38,483 nucleotides of DNA from TMED27 sp964351195. Its GTDB lineage: Bacteria; Pseudomonadota; Alphaproteobacteria; Micavibrionales; Micavibrionaceae. The first letter of the stretch is position 1. Each line of letters opens with the position of its first letter. The position numbers and the translations under genes are program-made. This document shows, in pieces, positions 8,650 through 16,308 of this stretch. The stretch lies in the NCBI GenBank assembly GCA_964351195.1, contig CAYGNI010000007.1:1-38483 (forward strand). Reading direction: 5' to 3'. The notes under the pieces were generated by a model that did not search any database, was not told where the DNA came from, and saw nothing but the letters and a program-made list of their open reading frames with translations.

Positions 8650-9336
8650 CTATTGAATAAGAATTTCCTGAAAGAGAACATCTTTAACCTCAACGGGAGC
8701 TGCGGCCTGGTTGACGCGCCAGAGAAGCTCCATTTGCAGACGGTAAATTCCTGCAGAGCCTCGCAAATCACGCACGCGAAGCTCACGCAGATATGTCTGG
8801 AATTGATCGACAACGCGCGGGATAACGGCTTCTACCGCGGCTACGTCAGCGGCGTTATTCATTTCGAGTTGCACAGTTAATCTTAAATAGCGCGGCGTGC
8901 CGTTTTCAGTGTTCAGATTCACGATCATTGGAGGAATTGCGAGGAAATTTCCTGAGCCTCCGCCATGTCCGTCATCATGACCGCCACCATCCGAAGCATG
9001 ATCATCGCCATGCTCTTCTTCGGGGCAATCTATGACGGGTTCACCATGCTCATCCATTACAGGCTCACCATGTTCATCAAGTTGCTCAGTACATTCAGGG
9101 GTTTTGCCCAGAAGGCTGTCGAGCATACCGGTGAAATAAAGGCCAGCACCTGCAACGATGAGAAGCACGACCACGCCGCCGATAATTATGATTAGCTTTT
9201 TGTTACCCTTTTTAGGTTCGCCATCGAAATTGTCGCCACCTTCGCCGCCCTCGCCTTCAGCGCCTTCAGCACCTTCTTGACCTTCAGAATCTTCATCCTG
9301 GTTTTCTTCGGTTTGATCTTCTTCGTCAGCTATCAT
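8650..9336 (-). CDS. fliL: Flagellar basal body-associated protein FliL
   Basis: FliL surrounds and supports the stator at the inner membrane. The 228 residues comprise a very acidic Gly/Glu-rich cytoplasmic head (1-42) and one transmembrane helix ('LIIIIGGVVVLLIVAGAGLY', about 48-68). Next comes an unusual periplasmic insert (about 80-130) rich in Asp, Glu, His and Gly. The FliL domain follows, with 'PMIVNLNTENGTPRYLRLTV' and a C-terminus 'VKDVLFQEILIQ' typical of the family. The insert holds a tandem eight-residue repeat, DEHGEPVM then DEHGEPVI, and histidine clusters that could bind metal. It is the first gene of the leftward motor operon, divergent from flgF. Confidence 0.92.
   Translation of the reverse strand: MIADEEDQTEENQDEDSEGQEGAEGAEGEGGEGGDNFDGEPKKGNKKLIIIIGGVVVLLIVAGAGLYFTGMLDSLLGKTPECTEQLDEHGEPVMDEHGEPVIDCPEEEHGDDHASDGGGHDDGHGGGSGNFLAIPPMIVNLNTENGTPRYLRLTVQLEMNNAADVAAVEAVIPRVVDQFQTYLRELRVRDLRGSAGIYRLQMELLWRVNQAAAPVEVKDVLFQEILIQ
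9033..9078. repeat. Two 24-bp tandem repeats inside fliL
   Basis: Two adjacent imperfect copies of a 24-base unit (9031-9054 and 9055-9078) encode the repeated octapeptides DEHGEPVI and DEHGEPVM on the minus strand. Differences are mainly synonymous, which indicates selection on the peptide after an in-frame duplication. Confidence 0.75.
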
Positions 9337-9584
9337 GGTCGGGCCTTAAAATGATGTGAATTATGAATTGGTTGAACGCAAGATTTGACTCTAATTTTAA
9401 CATGATAATGGTTTTGATCTGCAAAATAAATCACCAGGTTTGAAATTTGAATGTTCAGAGGCGGGCAAATTTTGCCTTTTGGGCTCTGGGTCCCGGAAAA
9501 TGTGATCCGATTTGTGGGTATGACATGGAATGAAACCATCTCTAAAATACAGATAAATATTTGAAAAACAATACTTATTTATTC
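9337..9584. other. Divergent intergenic region between fliL and flgF
   Basis: The 347-base gap (9337-9683) separates two divergent operons and is clearly more AT-rich than the genes. No ORF with coding character was found. A sigma-54 site for flgF occupies 9585-9600. On the minus strand I found no GG-N10-GC element for fliL; the closest candidate near 9419-9435 has an 11-base spacer and was not accepted. The fliL promoter therefore remains unassigned. Confidence 0.5.
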
Positions 9585-9600
9585 TGGCACAACATGTGCA
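9585..9600 (+). promoter_or_regulatory. Sigma-54 promoter of flgF operon
   Basis: The sequence TGGCACAACATGTGCA has the invariant GG (9586-9587) and GC (9598-9599) separated by exactly ten bases. It matches the -24 element TGGCAC perfectly and the -12 element TTGCA in four of five positions. It lies 84 bases ahead of the flgF start. The window encodes FlbD, the sigma-54 activator that drives hook and basal-body genes in Caulobacter, which makes the site plausible. Confidence 0.8.
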
Positions 9601-9683
9601 ACGTGCGAAGCGGATGGTTGGATCTTCCAGCATCCTCTGAAGAACAGATAACGGTAAAAATATGGGTATAAGGATTAAGGTCC

Positions 9684-10412
9684 ATGGAAAATAGTATTTA
9701 TCTCGGTTTATCGCGGCAGATGGTCTTACGGACCAATATGGACATTATCGCCAACAACGTGGCGAATATGAACACCAGCGGTTACCGGGCGCAGAACACA
9801 TTGTTCCAAGAATATCTTTCCGACCCGCGTGGGGCAGATGACGAATTGTCTTTCGTTTTTGATCGCGGGCAATATCAAATTTCAGAGCCGGGCTCTTTGA
9901 CATTCACGGGTAATCAGTTGGATATCGCCTTGGAAGGTCCCGGTTTTATAGGTATTCAAACGCCTGGAGGGGATATTGAATATACGCGCGATGGGAGTTT
10001 TCAGATTGACGGGGCGGGCCTTTTGGTGACGCAGGCCGGTTATCGCGTAGCCAGTTCCGGCGGCGGTGACATTATCATTCCAGCAGACTCAACAGAAGTG
10101 AATATTGATGACAAGGGCGTAATTTCAAATCAGGACGGCGCACTGGGGCAGATCATGATTTCCGAGTTTGAGAATATTCAAAACATGGAGCAGCGCGGGA
10201 ATAACCTTTATGCGATTGATGCGGCGGAGGCTGCGCCCGCATTAGAAACCCGTGTGAAGCAAGGCCTGGTTGAGGGTTCCAACGTGAAGCCGGTGGTTGA
10301 GATGACGCAGATGATTGAAACGCTGCGCGATTATCAATCCGTGCAGCGCGTCATGGAGTCGGAAAATGAGAGATTAAGAACAGCTATTCAGCGCTTAACG
10401 CGCAGTAACTAA
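9684..10412 (+). CDS. flgF: Flagellar proximal rod protein FlgF
   Basis: The 242-residue product is a rod protein of the flagellar axial family. It has the N-terminal heptad region with the 'IIANNVANMNTSGYR' signature and a beta-rich centre with 'LDIALEGPGFIGIQTPGGD' and 'YTRDGSFQID'. The C-terminal helix is 'GLVEGSNVKPVVEMTQMIE'. FlgF forms the upper proximal rod, between FlgC and the distal rod protein FlgG. It is the first gene of a four-gene + strand unit (flgF-flgG-flgA-flgH). It is distinguished from FlgG by its shorter length, position and the 'VEMTQMIETLRDYQSVQRVM' end. Confidence 0.93.
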   Translation: MENSIYLGLSRQMVLRTNMDIIANNVANMNTSGYRAQNTLFQEYLSDPRGADDELSFVFDRGQYQISEPGSLTFTGNQLDIALEGPGFIGIQTPGGDIEYTRDGSFQIDGAGLLVTQAGYRVASSGGGDIIIPADSTEVNIDDKGVISNQDGALGQIMISEFENIQNMEQRGNNLYAIDAAEAAPALETRVKQGLVEGSNVKPVVEMTQMIETLRDYQSVQRVMESENERLRTAIQRLTRSN

Positions 10413-10437
10413 ATTTGAGAAAAGAAGGAGTTAAACA

Positions 10438-11223
10438 ATGAGATCACTTGATATTGGCGCAACAGGGATGCTGGCCCAGCAATTAAACGTCGATGTGATA
10501 TCCAACAATATCGCGAACATGACGACAACCGGCTTTAAACGCCAGCGCGCAGCGTTCCAAGATTTGATTTATCAGAATATTGACCGTCCGGGGGCTACGT
10601 CTTCGGATAGCGGGACGATTGTTCCTACTGGCCTTCAGCTTGGTCTTGGGGTTAAAGCGGGATCAGTTTATCGCATTCATGCGCAGGGGGCAGTCCAGAT
10701 TACGGAGAATTCTCTGGACCTTGCTATTTTAGGGGAAGGCTTTTTTCAGATTGAGATGCCGAGCGGCGAGACAGCTTATACGCGTGACGGGACATTCCAA
10801 ATCAATGAAAATGGTGAATTGGTTACGGTTCAAGGTTTTATTGTCGAGCCGAGCATTACGATCCCAAGCGATGCGATTGATGTTGATATCAATCAGCAGG
10901 GGGAGGTTTTGTATCAGATTGCGGGCAGTAACACGATTACCAATGCCGGTCAGCTTCAGTTAGCGTCGTTTATTAACCCGGCTGGTTTGGATTCGATTGG
11001 CGATAACCTATTTCTGGAAACGGAAGCTTCAGGTTCTCCAACAACTGGTACGCCGGGTCTGGATGAATTTGGTCGTCTTCAGCAAGGTGCGTTGGAGCAA
11101 TCGAACGTGAACGTTGTTGAGGAGATTACAGAGCTTATTACCGCGCAGCGTGCCTATGAGATGAATTCGAATGTAATTTCAACGTCTGATGAAATGCTGC
11201 AAACGGTTGGTCAGCTCAGATAG
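10438..11223 (+). CDS. flgG: Flagellar distal rod protein FlgG
   Basis: FlgG builds the distal rod that crosses the periplasm inside the P and L rings. The 261 residues match the normal family length. The N-terminus has 'ATGMLAQQLNVDVISNNIAN' followed by 'TTTGFKRQRAAFQDL'. The middle has 'LDLAILGEGFFQIEMPSGE' and 'YTRDGTFQINENGELVT'. The C-terminus has 'LEQSNVNVVEEITELITAQR' and 'AYEMNSNVI', classic FlgG signatures. A strong GAAGGAG ribosome site lies just ahead of the ATG. It is co-transcribed with flgF, which ends 25 bases upstream. Confidence 0.97.
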   Translation: MRSLDIGATGMLAQQLNVDVISNNIANMTTTGFKRQRAAFQDLIYQNIDRPGATSSDSGTIVPTGLQLGLGVKAGSVYRIHAQGAVQITENSLDLAILGEGFFQIEMPSGETAYTRDGTFQINENGELVTVQGFIVEPSITIPSDAIDVDINQQGEVLYQIAGSNTITNAGQLQLASFINPAGLDSIGDNLFLETEASGSPTTGTPGLDEFGRLQQGALEQSNVNVVEEITELITAQRAYEMNSNVISTSDEMLQTVGQLR

Positions 11224-11242
11224 GGTATAAGGATAAATTGAT

Positions 11243-12202
11243 ATGCGTAACAGATTGATGATTAAAGAGTTTTTGTTAAGTTTCACATTGTTTTTCGGTG
11301 TGATACTGGTGCTGATTTATCCGCATTCTGCGGCAGCGATCAGCTTGAAAAGCAATTCAATCATCGCTGATAACACGATCAAGTTGAGTGATATTTTCGC
11401 CGGACTGCCGGAATACCAAGACAAAGTTTTGGGCCCTGCCCCCCTGCCCGGCAAAGATATGGTTTTGAATGCGCGCACATTGCTGCGGATTGCCGTTGCG
11501 CTCGATTTACCATGGCGGCCTGACCATGCGGGTGAACAAGTTGTTTTAAGCCGCGCGGCCACGATTGTCGGGCTTGGCATGATTGAAGATGCGCTTAAGG
11601 ATGAAATTTCATCGCAAGGAAGCGTGAGCGGGAATTACAAGATTGCTTTTGCCGGTCCGCTTTCCGAAATTGTTTTACCGCAAAACGAAGCGCCCAGTGT
11701 TGAGGTGCAGTCGATCCACTTTACCGACGGTCAGGACCGTTTTGAGGCCACGCTTGTCGCGCCGTCCAAAGAGTTACCGCTGAAGACACTGCGAGTGAAC
11801 GGTGTGGTTCAGCGCATGGTCGAGGTTCCGATTTTGCGCAGTACAATACGTCAGGGCATGATCATCGGCGAGCGCGATGTGGAGATGATCTCCATTCGTG
11901 AAGCGGAGCTGGATCACGACACTGTGATGCACAAGGACGAGCTTGTTGGCATGACTGCGCGCCGGATTGTGCTTCAGGGAAAGCCTTTGAAAATCACTGA
12001 GTTAGAAGCGCCGCAGATTGTTGAGCGCGGGGAACTTGTGACCATGTTCGTCAATCATAAAGGCATGAGACTCAGCGCACAAGCCAAAGCCTTGGAAAAC
12101 GGGGCGAAAGGCGATGTGATCCGCGTGTCGAATATTTCATCCAGCAAGACTTTGAATGCCCAAGTCATCGGCCAGCGCGAAGTACGCGTTGTTGAGTATT
12201 AA
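11243..12202 (+). CDS. flgA: P-ring assembly chaperone FlgA
   Basis: FlgA is a periplasmic chaperone for FlgI during P-ring formation. The 319-residue protein has a signal peptide (about 1-32, ending 'PHSAAA') and a long N-terminal region. A C-terminal SAF/ChapFlgA domain follows, with 'RSTIRQGMIIGERDVEMISI', 'DELVGMTARRIVLQGKPLK' and 'VTMFVNHKGMRLSAQAKAL'. The final 'GDVIRVSN...SKTLNAQVIG' strand pair is typical. It lies between flgG and flgH, the standard order in alphaproteobacteria. Confidence 0.95.
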   Translation: MRNRLMIKEFLLSFTLFFGVILVLIYPHSAAAISLKSNSIIADNTIKLSDIFAGLPEYQDKVLGPAPLPGKDMVLNARTLLRIAVALDLPWRPDHAGEQVVLSRAATIVGLGMIEDALKDEISSQGSVSGNYKIAFAGPLSEIVLPQNEAPSVEVQSIHFTDGQDRFEATLVAPSKELPLKTLRVNGVVQRMVEVPILRSTIRQGMIIGERDVEMISIREAELDHDTVMHKDELVGMTARRIVLQGKPLKITELEAPQIVERGELVTMFVNHKGMRLSAQAKALENGAKGDVIRVSNISSSKTLNAQVIGQREVRVVEY

Positions 12203-12220
12203 TCAGATTAGGAGAGCTTT

Positions 12221-12970
12221 ATGCGTAACATTGTAAATTTCGGACTGGTTTTGGTAACGTGTAGCGCGCTTAGCGCATGTAGCAGCACAGCAGAACGGAT
12301 CTCAAATATCGGGCAAACCCCACAAACTACGCAAATCGTAAACCCTACGACAGTTGCGAGTTACCAGCCGGTGAGTTTGCCAATGCCCTCACCAAGGAAT
12401 TTTACACCGCAGAAAAATTCTTTGTGGGCATATGACCGCACAACATTTTTCAAAGACCAGCGCGCCTCGGATGTCGGCGATATTATCACTGTGACGATTG
12501 ATATCGACGATGAAGCGCAGCTGGAGAATGAAACATCTCGCACACGCGCCAATAGCGAGGACGCCGACCTTCCCGCATTCCTTGGCTTAGAAGCGGCCCT
12601 TGATCAGATTTTGCCTGAAGCCGTTGATAATACGGATTTGACGGATTTGCAGTCGAGTTCCAATTCCACCGGGACAGGGAGCATCGAGCGTGAAGAGGAA
12701 GTGACGGTTCAACTCGCGGCTATTGTGACGCAGATTTTACCCAATGGAAATATGGTGATTAACGGGCGCCAAGAGGTTGTCGTGAATTTTGAAAAACGGA
12801 TTTTGCAAATTGACGGGGTTATCCGCCCCGAGGACATTACGATTGCCAACACCATTTCATATGAGAAAATCGCAGAAGCCCGCATTGCCTATGGTGGTGA
12901 AGGTCATATTACAGATGTACAGCAGCCGCGTTACGGTCAGCAGCTTTACGACATCGTCTTCCCCTTTTAA
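12221..12970 (+). CDS. flgH: Flagellar L-ring lipoprotein FlgH
   Basis: FlgH forms the outer-membrane L ring. The 249-residue protein starts with a lipoprotein signal whose lipobox 'LSAC' places the lipidated Cys at residue 20. Family segments follow: 'SLWAYDRTTFFKDQRASDVGDIITV', cut in two around the central Asp here, then 'ANGNMVINGRQEV'-like 'PNGNMVINGRQEVVVN'. The C-terminal part includes 'ISYEKIAEARIAYGG' and ends in 'YDIVFPF'. A good AGGAGAG ribosome site precedes the ATG. It is the last gene of the flgF unit; a terminator follows about 60 bases downstream. Confidence 0.96.
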   Translation: MRNIVNFGLVLVTCSALSACSSTAERISNIGQTPQTTQIVNPTTVASYQPVSLPMPSPRNFTPQKNSLWAYDRTTFFKDQRASDVGDIITVTIDIDDEAQLENETSRTRANSEDADLPAFLGLEAALDQILPEAVDNTDLTDLQSSSNSTGTGSIEREEEVTVQLAAIVTQILPNGNMVINGRQEVVVNFEKRILQIDGVIRPEDITIANTISYEKIAEARIAYGGEGHITDVQQPRYGQQLYDIVFPF

Positions 12971-13028
12971 AAGATTTCTAGGTGTTTCTATAGTTGTGTT
13001 TCATAGGAACCTTAACCCCACCCAACTC

Positions 13029-13066
13029 AATCCGGCACGCCAGAAGGCAGCGCCGGATTTTTCTTT
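13029..13066 (+). terminator. Rho-independent terminator after flgH
   Basis: An 8-bp perfect stem AATCCGGC (13029-13036) / GCCGGATT (13052-13059) encloses a smaller GCC-AGAA-GGC hairpin and runs into a T-rich tract. It lies between flgH and the convergent dksA and probably ends the flgFGAH transcript. Confidence 0.75.
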
Positions 13067-13083
13067 GTTCGCGAATGGCCGGA

Positions 13084-13518
13084 TTAATCGTCGCGCTGGG
13101 TTTTTTCCATGCGCTCGTGGCGCTCTTGCGCTTCAAGGGAAAGCGTAGCGATGGGACGGGCTTTCAGGCGGGCGATTGAGATTGGCTCGCCGGTCTCTTC
13201 ACAATATCCGTACTCATCATCAACAATGCGCGCGATGGCTTTATTGATCTTAGAGATCAATTTACGTTCACGATCACGGGTGCGAAGTTCTAGCGCATGA
13301 TCCGTTTCTTCGGATGCGCGGTCGGCCAAGTCAGGCTTTTGCAGATCCGTGCCCTGGAGTGTGTTTGCAATTGTTTCCTGAGATTCACGCAGGAGCTCTG
13401 CGCGCCACTTAATCAATTCCTGGCGGAAATATTCCTGCATCACAGGGTTCATGAAATCGCCCTTATCCTTTTCAGGATCGTAGTCTTGCGGAACGATTGC
13501 GCTGCTTGATGTCGCCAT
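13084..13518 (-). CDS. dksA: DksA/TraR-family RNA polymerase-binding protein
   Basis: DksA binds the secondary channel of RNA polymerase and, with ppGpp, adjusts promoter activity. The 144 residues show the N-terminal helical part, the coiled-coil tip region and the C-terminal motif 'YGYCEETGEPISIARLKARP'. Only one of the four zinc-finger cysteines remains: the CxxC positions read C-E-E-T, and the second pair is replaced in 'ATLSLEAQER'. Cys-poor DksA forms are common in alphaproteobacteria, so this is not a sign of decay. The gene lies 81 bases after fliX on the same strand and may share its transcript. Confidence 0.92.
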   Translation of the reverse strand: MATSSSAIVPQDYDPEKDKGDFMNPVMQEYFRQELIKWRAELLRESQETIANTLQGTDLQKPDLADRASEETDHALELRTRDRERKLISKINKAIARIVDDEYGYCEETGEPISIARLKARPIATLSLEAQERHERMEKTQRDD

Positions 13519-13599
13519 TTCTTTTTATCCCCTTACGTCATCATTACTCAAAATTAAGATGGAGAAATATACGCATGCGTTATGATGAAAACAAGTTAT

Positions 13600-14037
13600 T
13601 TATGACGCGCGATCGAGGACAATGCGCATTTTGGCCAATTCGACCTGTGCGCGCAGGTCAATTTCATCCATGATGGAGGTCAGACTTGGATCCGTGATTT
13701 TCTCGCGGTGGGCCGCCACAACATCGGCCATATCTATCATGTGCCCTACGGTTAAAGTCCCGCTGAGCATAGAATTACGAAGTTTTTCAAGCTCATCTAG
13801 AATAGTATTTGCGCGCTCCCGCATGCGTTTTTTGGCTTTGCCCTGTGTGGGATCCTGTGCGCCCTGGATCGCCAAAAGCGCATCAACCTGCGCGATGGAT
13901 TGTGTGGCTTGGGTTGAGGACGCTTCTTGCGGGCCGGAATTCATAAGCGCGCCAAAGCTGCCGTCTGTTTCTTTGGCTTTAGAGGTTTTTTTCGTGCTGG
14001 AAGGGCCTTGTGTCGACCCTGGGCCTTTTACTTTCAT
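13600..14037 (-). CDS. fliX: Flagellar assembly regulator FliX
   Basis: The 145-residue protein matches FliX, which in Caulobacter couples completion of early flagellar structures to activation of the sigma-54 regulator FlbD. It begins 'MKVKGPGSTQGPS' and has a variable Ser/Thr/Gln-rich part (to about residue 60). The conserved C-terminal helical domain contains 'RANTILDELEKLRNSMLSG' and the ending 'IDLRAQVELAKMRIVLDR'. Its partner flbD is present at 32493-33878. The orientation is opposite to the flanking flg operons, and dksA follows. Confidence 0.88.
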   Translation of the reverse strand: MKVKGPGSTQGPSSTKKTSKAKETDGSFGALMNSGPQEASSTQATQSIAQVDALLAIQGAQDPTQGKAKKRMRERANTILDELEKLRNSMLSGTLTVGHMIDMADVVAAHREKITDPSLTSIMDEIDLRAQVELAKMRIVLDRAS

Positions 14038-14220
14038 GGGATCTGCGATTCCTTATTCTTCTTATCTCATACCAGTATAACGCATCAGGCGAAAGGCGGA
14101 AAGAATTGCCCACCTGTTTGTGCAGAAAAAATTGCTTAGGGCGATGCAGGTTAGCGTTTTTTACCAGCACACAACCCCTTGAATCACAGGGAAATCAACG
14201 GATTTGGAGCCAACATAAAC

Positions 14221-14236
14221 TGGCACGGTTTTCGCA
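14221..14236 (+). promoter_or_regulatory. Sigma-54 promoter of flgI operon
   Basis: TGGCACGGTTTTCGCA has GG (14222-14223) and GC (14234-14235) exactly ten bases apart and a perfect TGGCACG -24 element. It lies about 60 bases before the likely GTG start of flgI. Together with the site ahead of flgF, it points to sigma-54/FlbD control of rod, ring and hook genes. Confidence 0.82.
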
Positions 14237-14295
14237 TGTGTCTTACTTGGAATATTTGAAGTTTAAGCAAAGCAAGCAAACTAAAGAGGTTGTTC

Positions 14296-15474
14296 GTGCA
14301 CAAGAAACGAAAAGATATAATGCAAAAACCGATACATTCGCCGCGCGGGATCCGCATGGTGTTGTTATGCGTTCTTGGCGTTTTCTTGTACATGAACGCC
14401 TCTGCGGTCTTTTCACCTGCGGCTGCCAAAACATCGCGCATCAAAGATATTGTTAACATTGAAAGCGTTCGTGACAACCAGCTTATTGGATATGGTCTGG
14501 TTGTCGGATTGAACGGAACCGGGGACAGTCTTGGGAATTCTCCGTTCACGCAGCAAAGTCTGGTTGCGATGTTAGAGCGTATGGGTGTCAGCATTGCCGG
14601 ACAGAATTTAAACACAGGTAACGTCGCCGCGGTTATGGTGACAGCCACCCTTCCCCCCTTTACCAACCAAGGATCACGGATTGATATCAGTGTTTCGGCA
14701 CTTGGGGATGCGGATAGTCTATTGGGCGGGACATTGTTGGTCACGCCGTTGATGGCTGCGGATAGCGAGATTTATGCGATTGCACAAGGTGAAATCAGTG
14801 TTTCGGGCTTCACCGTTCAGGGCGATGCCGCGAGCATCACGCAAAACATTCCGACATCCGGGCGTATTGCCGGTGGTGCGATTGTTGAGCGGGAAATTGA
14901 TTTCCGCCTGGAAGATCTTCAACAGGTCAGACTGGCCCTTAAGAACCCTGATTTCACTACATCACGCCGGATATCCGATGCGATTAACGGATTTATTTCT
15001 GCAAATATTGCCTCGGCCGAAAATTCCGCAAGTGTGGTTTTGAAACGCCCAGCCAATTACAAAGGCTCTATCGTTGATTTGATTACCGATATCGAGCAGC
15101 TTCCGGTGCAGCCAGACCAACCCGCGCGCATTGTTATCAGTGAGCGCACAGGCGTTGTCGTGATTGGCTCCGAAGTTAAGATCAGCGATGTTGCGATTGC
15201 GCAAGGGAATTTAACCGTCAGCGTGACGGAAACTCCGCAAGTGTCGCAAGCAAACCCATTTGCGGAAGCGGGAGAGACCATCGTCGTGCCGCGCACGCAA
15301 GTTTCCGCCGATCAAGGTGCGAATTCCAGACTTACGACGCTGGAAAGCGGTGTGACGCTGCAGGATCTTGTGACTGGTTTGAACCAGCTTGGTATCCAGC
15401 CGCGCGACATTATCACGATTATTCAGGCCATTAAGGCAGCCGGCGCATTGCAGGCTGATATCGAGGTGATCTGA
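14296..15474 (+). CDS. flgI: Flagellar P-ring protein FlgI
   Basis: FlgI is the periplasmic P-ring subunit. I chose the GTG at 14296 because an AAAGAGG ribosome site (14283-14289) lies six bases upstream; an ATG at 14320 is the main alternative and a TTG at 14290 is too close to that site. After a signal peptide (hydrophobic 'MVLLCVLGVFLYM', cut near 'PAAAK') come the family signatures 'SRIKDIVNIESVRDNQLIGY', 'GLVVGLNGTGDS' and 'TQQSLVAMLERMGV'. The C-terminus has 'TLESGVTLQDLVTGLNQLG' and 'IITIIQAIKAAGALQA'. The length is normal. The stop overlaps the start of the flgJ-like gene. Confidence 0.97.
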   Translation: MHKKRKDIMQKPIHSPRGIRMVLLCVLGVFLYMNASAVFSPAAAKTSRIKDIVNIESVRDNQLIGYGLVVGLNGTGDSLGNSPFTQQSLVAMLERMGVSIAGQNLNTGNVAAVMVTATLPPFTNQGSRIDISVSALGDADSLLGGTLLVTPLMAADSEIYAIAQGEISVSGFTVQGDAASITQNIPTSGRIAGGAIVEREIDFRLEDLQQVRLALKNPDFTTSRRISDAINGFISANIASAENSASVVLKRPANYKGSIVDLITDIEQLPVQPDQPARIVISERTGVVVIGSEVKISDVAIAQGNLTVSVTETPQVSQANPFAEAGETIVVPRTQVSADQGANSRLTTLESGVTLQDLVTGLNQLGIQPRDIITIIQAIKAAGALQADIEVI

Positions 15475-15857
15475 TGAGTAATTTAGCACCGGAAACAAAT
15501 CTTGCCCTTATGTACGCCACGACCAGTGGCACGGATAGTACAAATGCCGCCAGAAAAGTGGAACAGGCCAAAAAGAACGGCGAGATCGAAAAGATTGAAG
15601 CAGCGGCGCAGGAATTTGAAGCGGTGTTCATCGCAGAAATGATGAAGCCGATGTTTGAAGGCATCGAGGCCGAAGCGCCCTTTGGTGGCGGTAAAGGCGA
15701 AGAAGTCTTCCGCGGCATGCTTTTACAGGAATACGGAAAGATTACCGCCCAATCCGGTGGACTTGGATTTGCGGATCAGGTCAAAGACGCAATGATTCAA
15801 ATGCAGGACGCAATTAACAATGGAGGCAATGATGCAACAAACGCCAGTGAAGAGTAA
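15474..15857 (+). CDS. flgJ: FlgJ-like rod-binding protein (no muramidase domain)
   Basis: The 127 residues correspond to the N-terminal rod-cap domain of FlgJ: 'EAAAQEFEAVFIAEMMKPMF', a Gly-rich turn 'FGGGKGEEVFRGMLLQEYG' and 'QSGGLGFADQVKDAMI'. FlgJ of enteric bacteria carries a C-terminal peptidoglycan hydrolase. That domain is absent here, as in most alphaproteobacteria, where a separate lytic enzyme opens the wall. The ATG shares bases with the flgI stop codon (translational coupling), and the end overlaps the next gene by 26 bases. Confidence 0.88.
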   Translation: MSNLAPETNLALMYATTSGTDSTNAARKVEQAKKNGEIEKIEAAAQEFEAVFIAEMMKPMFEGIEAEAPFGGGKGEEVFRGMLLQEYGKITAQSGGLGFADQVKDAMIQMQDAINNGGNDATNASEE

Positions 15858-16308
15858 TAAGGACCCATCGAATACAGCAAGCATGCCCGGTATGGTTTTG
15901 CCGCGTGAAAGAACGCAGGCGCTGCAGCATTTAATCAAGCTTACCAAGAACTTGGCGAACTTAGCTGAACGTGAATCTAAGGCTCTCACACAAAATGACA
16001 TGCTCTCGTTTGCGATTTTGCAGGATGAGAAAGTTCTGATCGCCGAGCGCTACGCAAAAGCGTCAGAAGAGTTTCGAAATCGCCTGCCGGAATTTCGCGG
16101 CATAGATGGTGCGCTTTTGAACCGTTTGCAAGGGCTGCAAGAGCAGCTTGGAGAAGTCTCGCGCCAGAACAACGAAGTTGTGAAGCGCCTGTATGAGCGC
16201 TCACGCGAGAATACTCAGGCGACGCTTTTGAATGCACAGGAGCTTGGTCAGAGTAAGAAAATCACCTTTGCAAACAGCAATACCGAAGAGGGGCGCAAAA
16301 ATGCCTAG
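15832..16308 (+). CDS. FlgN-like export chaperone, copy 1
   Basis: The 158-residue protein is almost wholly helical and matches the FlgN pattern: 'LIKLTKNLANLAERESKAL', 'DMLSFAILQDEKVLIAERYAK' and a long C-terminal coiled coil. FlgN binds the hook-filament junction proteins FlgK and FlgL before export. I prefer the ATG at 15832, which has a GGAGG site five bases upstream; ATGs at 15820 and 15829 are in frame but badly spaced. It overlaps the flgJ-like gene and the next FlgN-like gene, so translation is probably coupled. The next gene is a recognisable paralog. Which of the two is the true FlgN cannot be said from sequence alone. Confidence 0.65.
   Translation: MQQTPVKSNKDPSNTASMPGMVLPRERTQALQHLIKLTKNLANLAERESKALTQNDMLSFAILQDEKVLIAERYAKASEEFRNRLPEFRGIDGALLNRLQGLQEQLGEVSRQNNEVVKRLYERSRENTQATLLNAQELGQSKKITFANSNTEEGRKNA

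Noticed and set aside
9419..9435. Possible minus-strand sigma-54 site for fliL
   Set aside because: The spacing between the GC and CC elements is 11 rather than 10 bases.
13084..13200. DksA with missing zinc-finger cysteines as a decayed gene
   Set aside because: Frame and length are intact and Cys-poor DksA proteins are usual in alphaproteobacteria.
16232..16300. Longer N-terminus for the second FlgN-like gene
   Set aside because: It lies inside the first FlgN-like gene, and the ATG at 16301 has a well-placed GAGGGG site.
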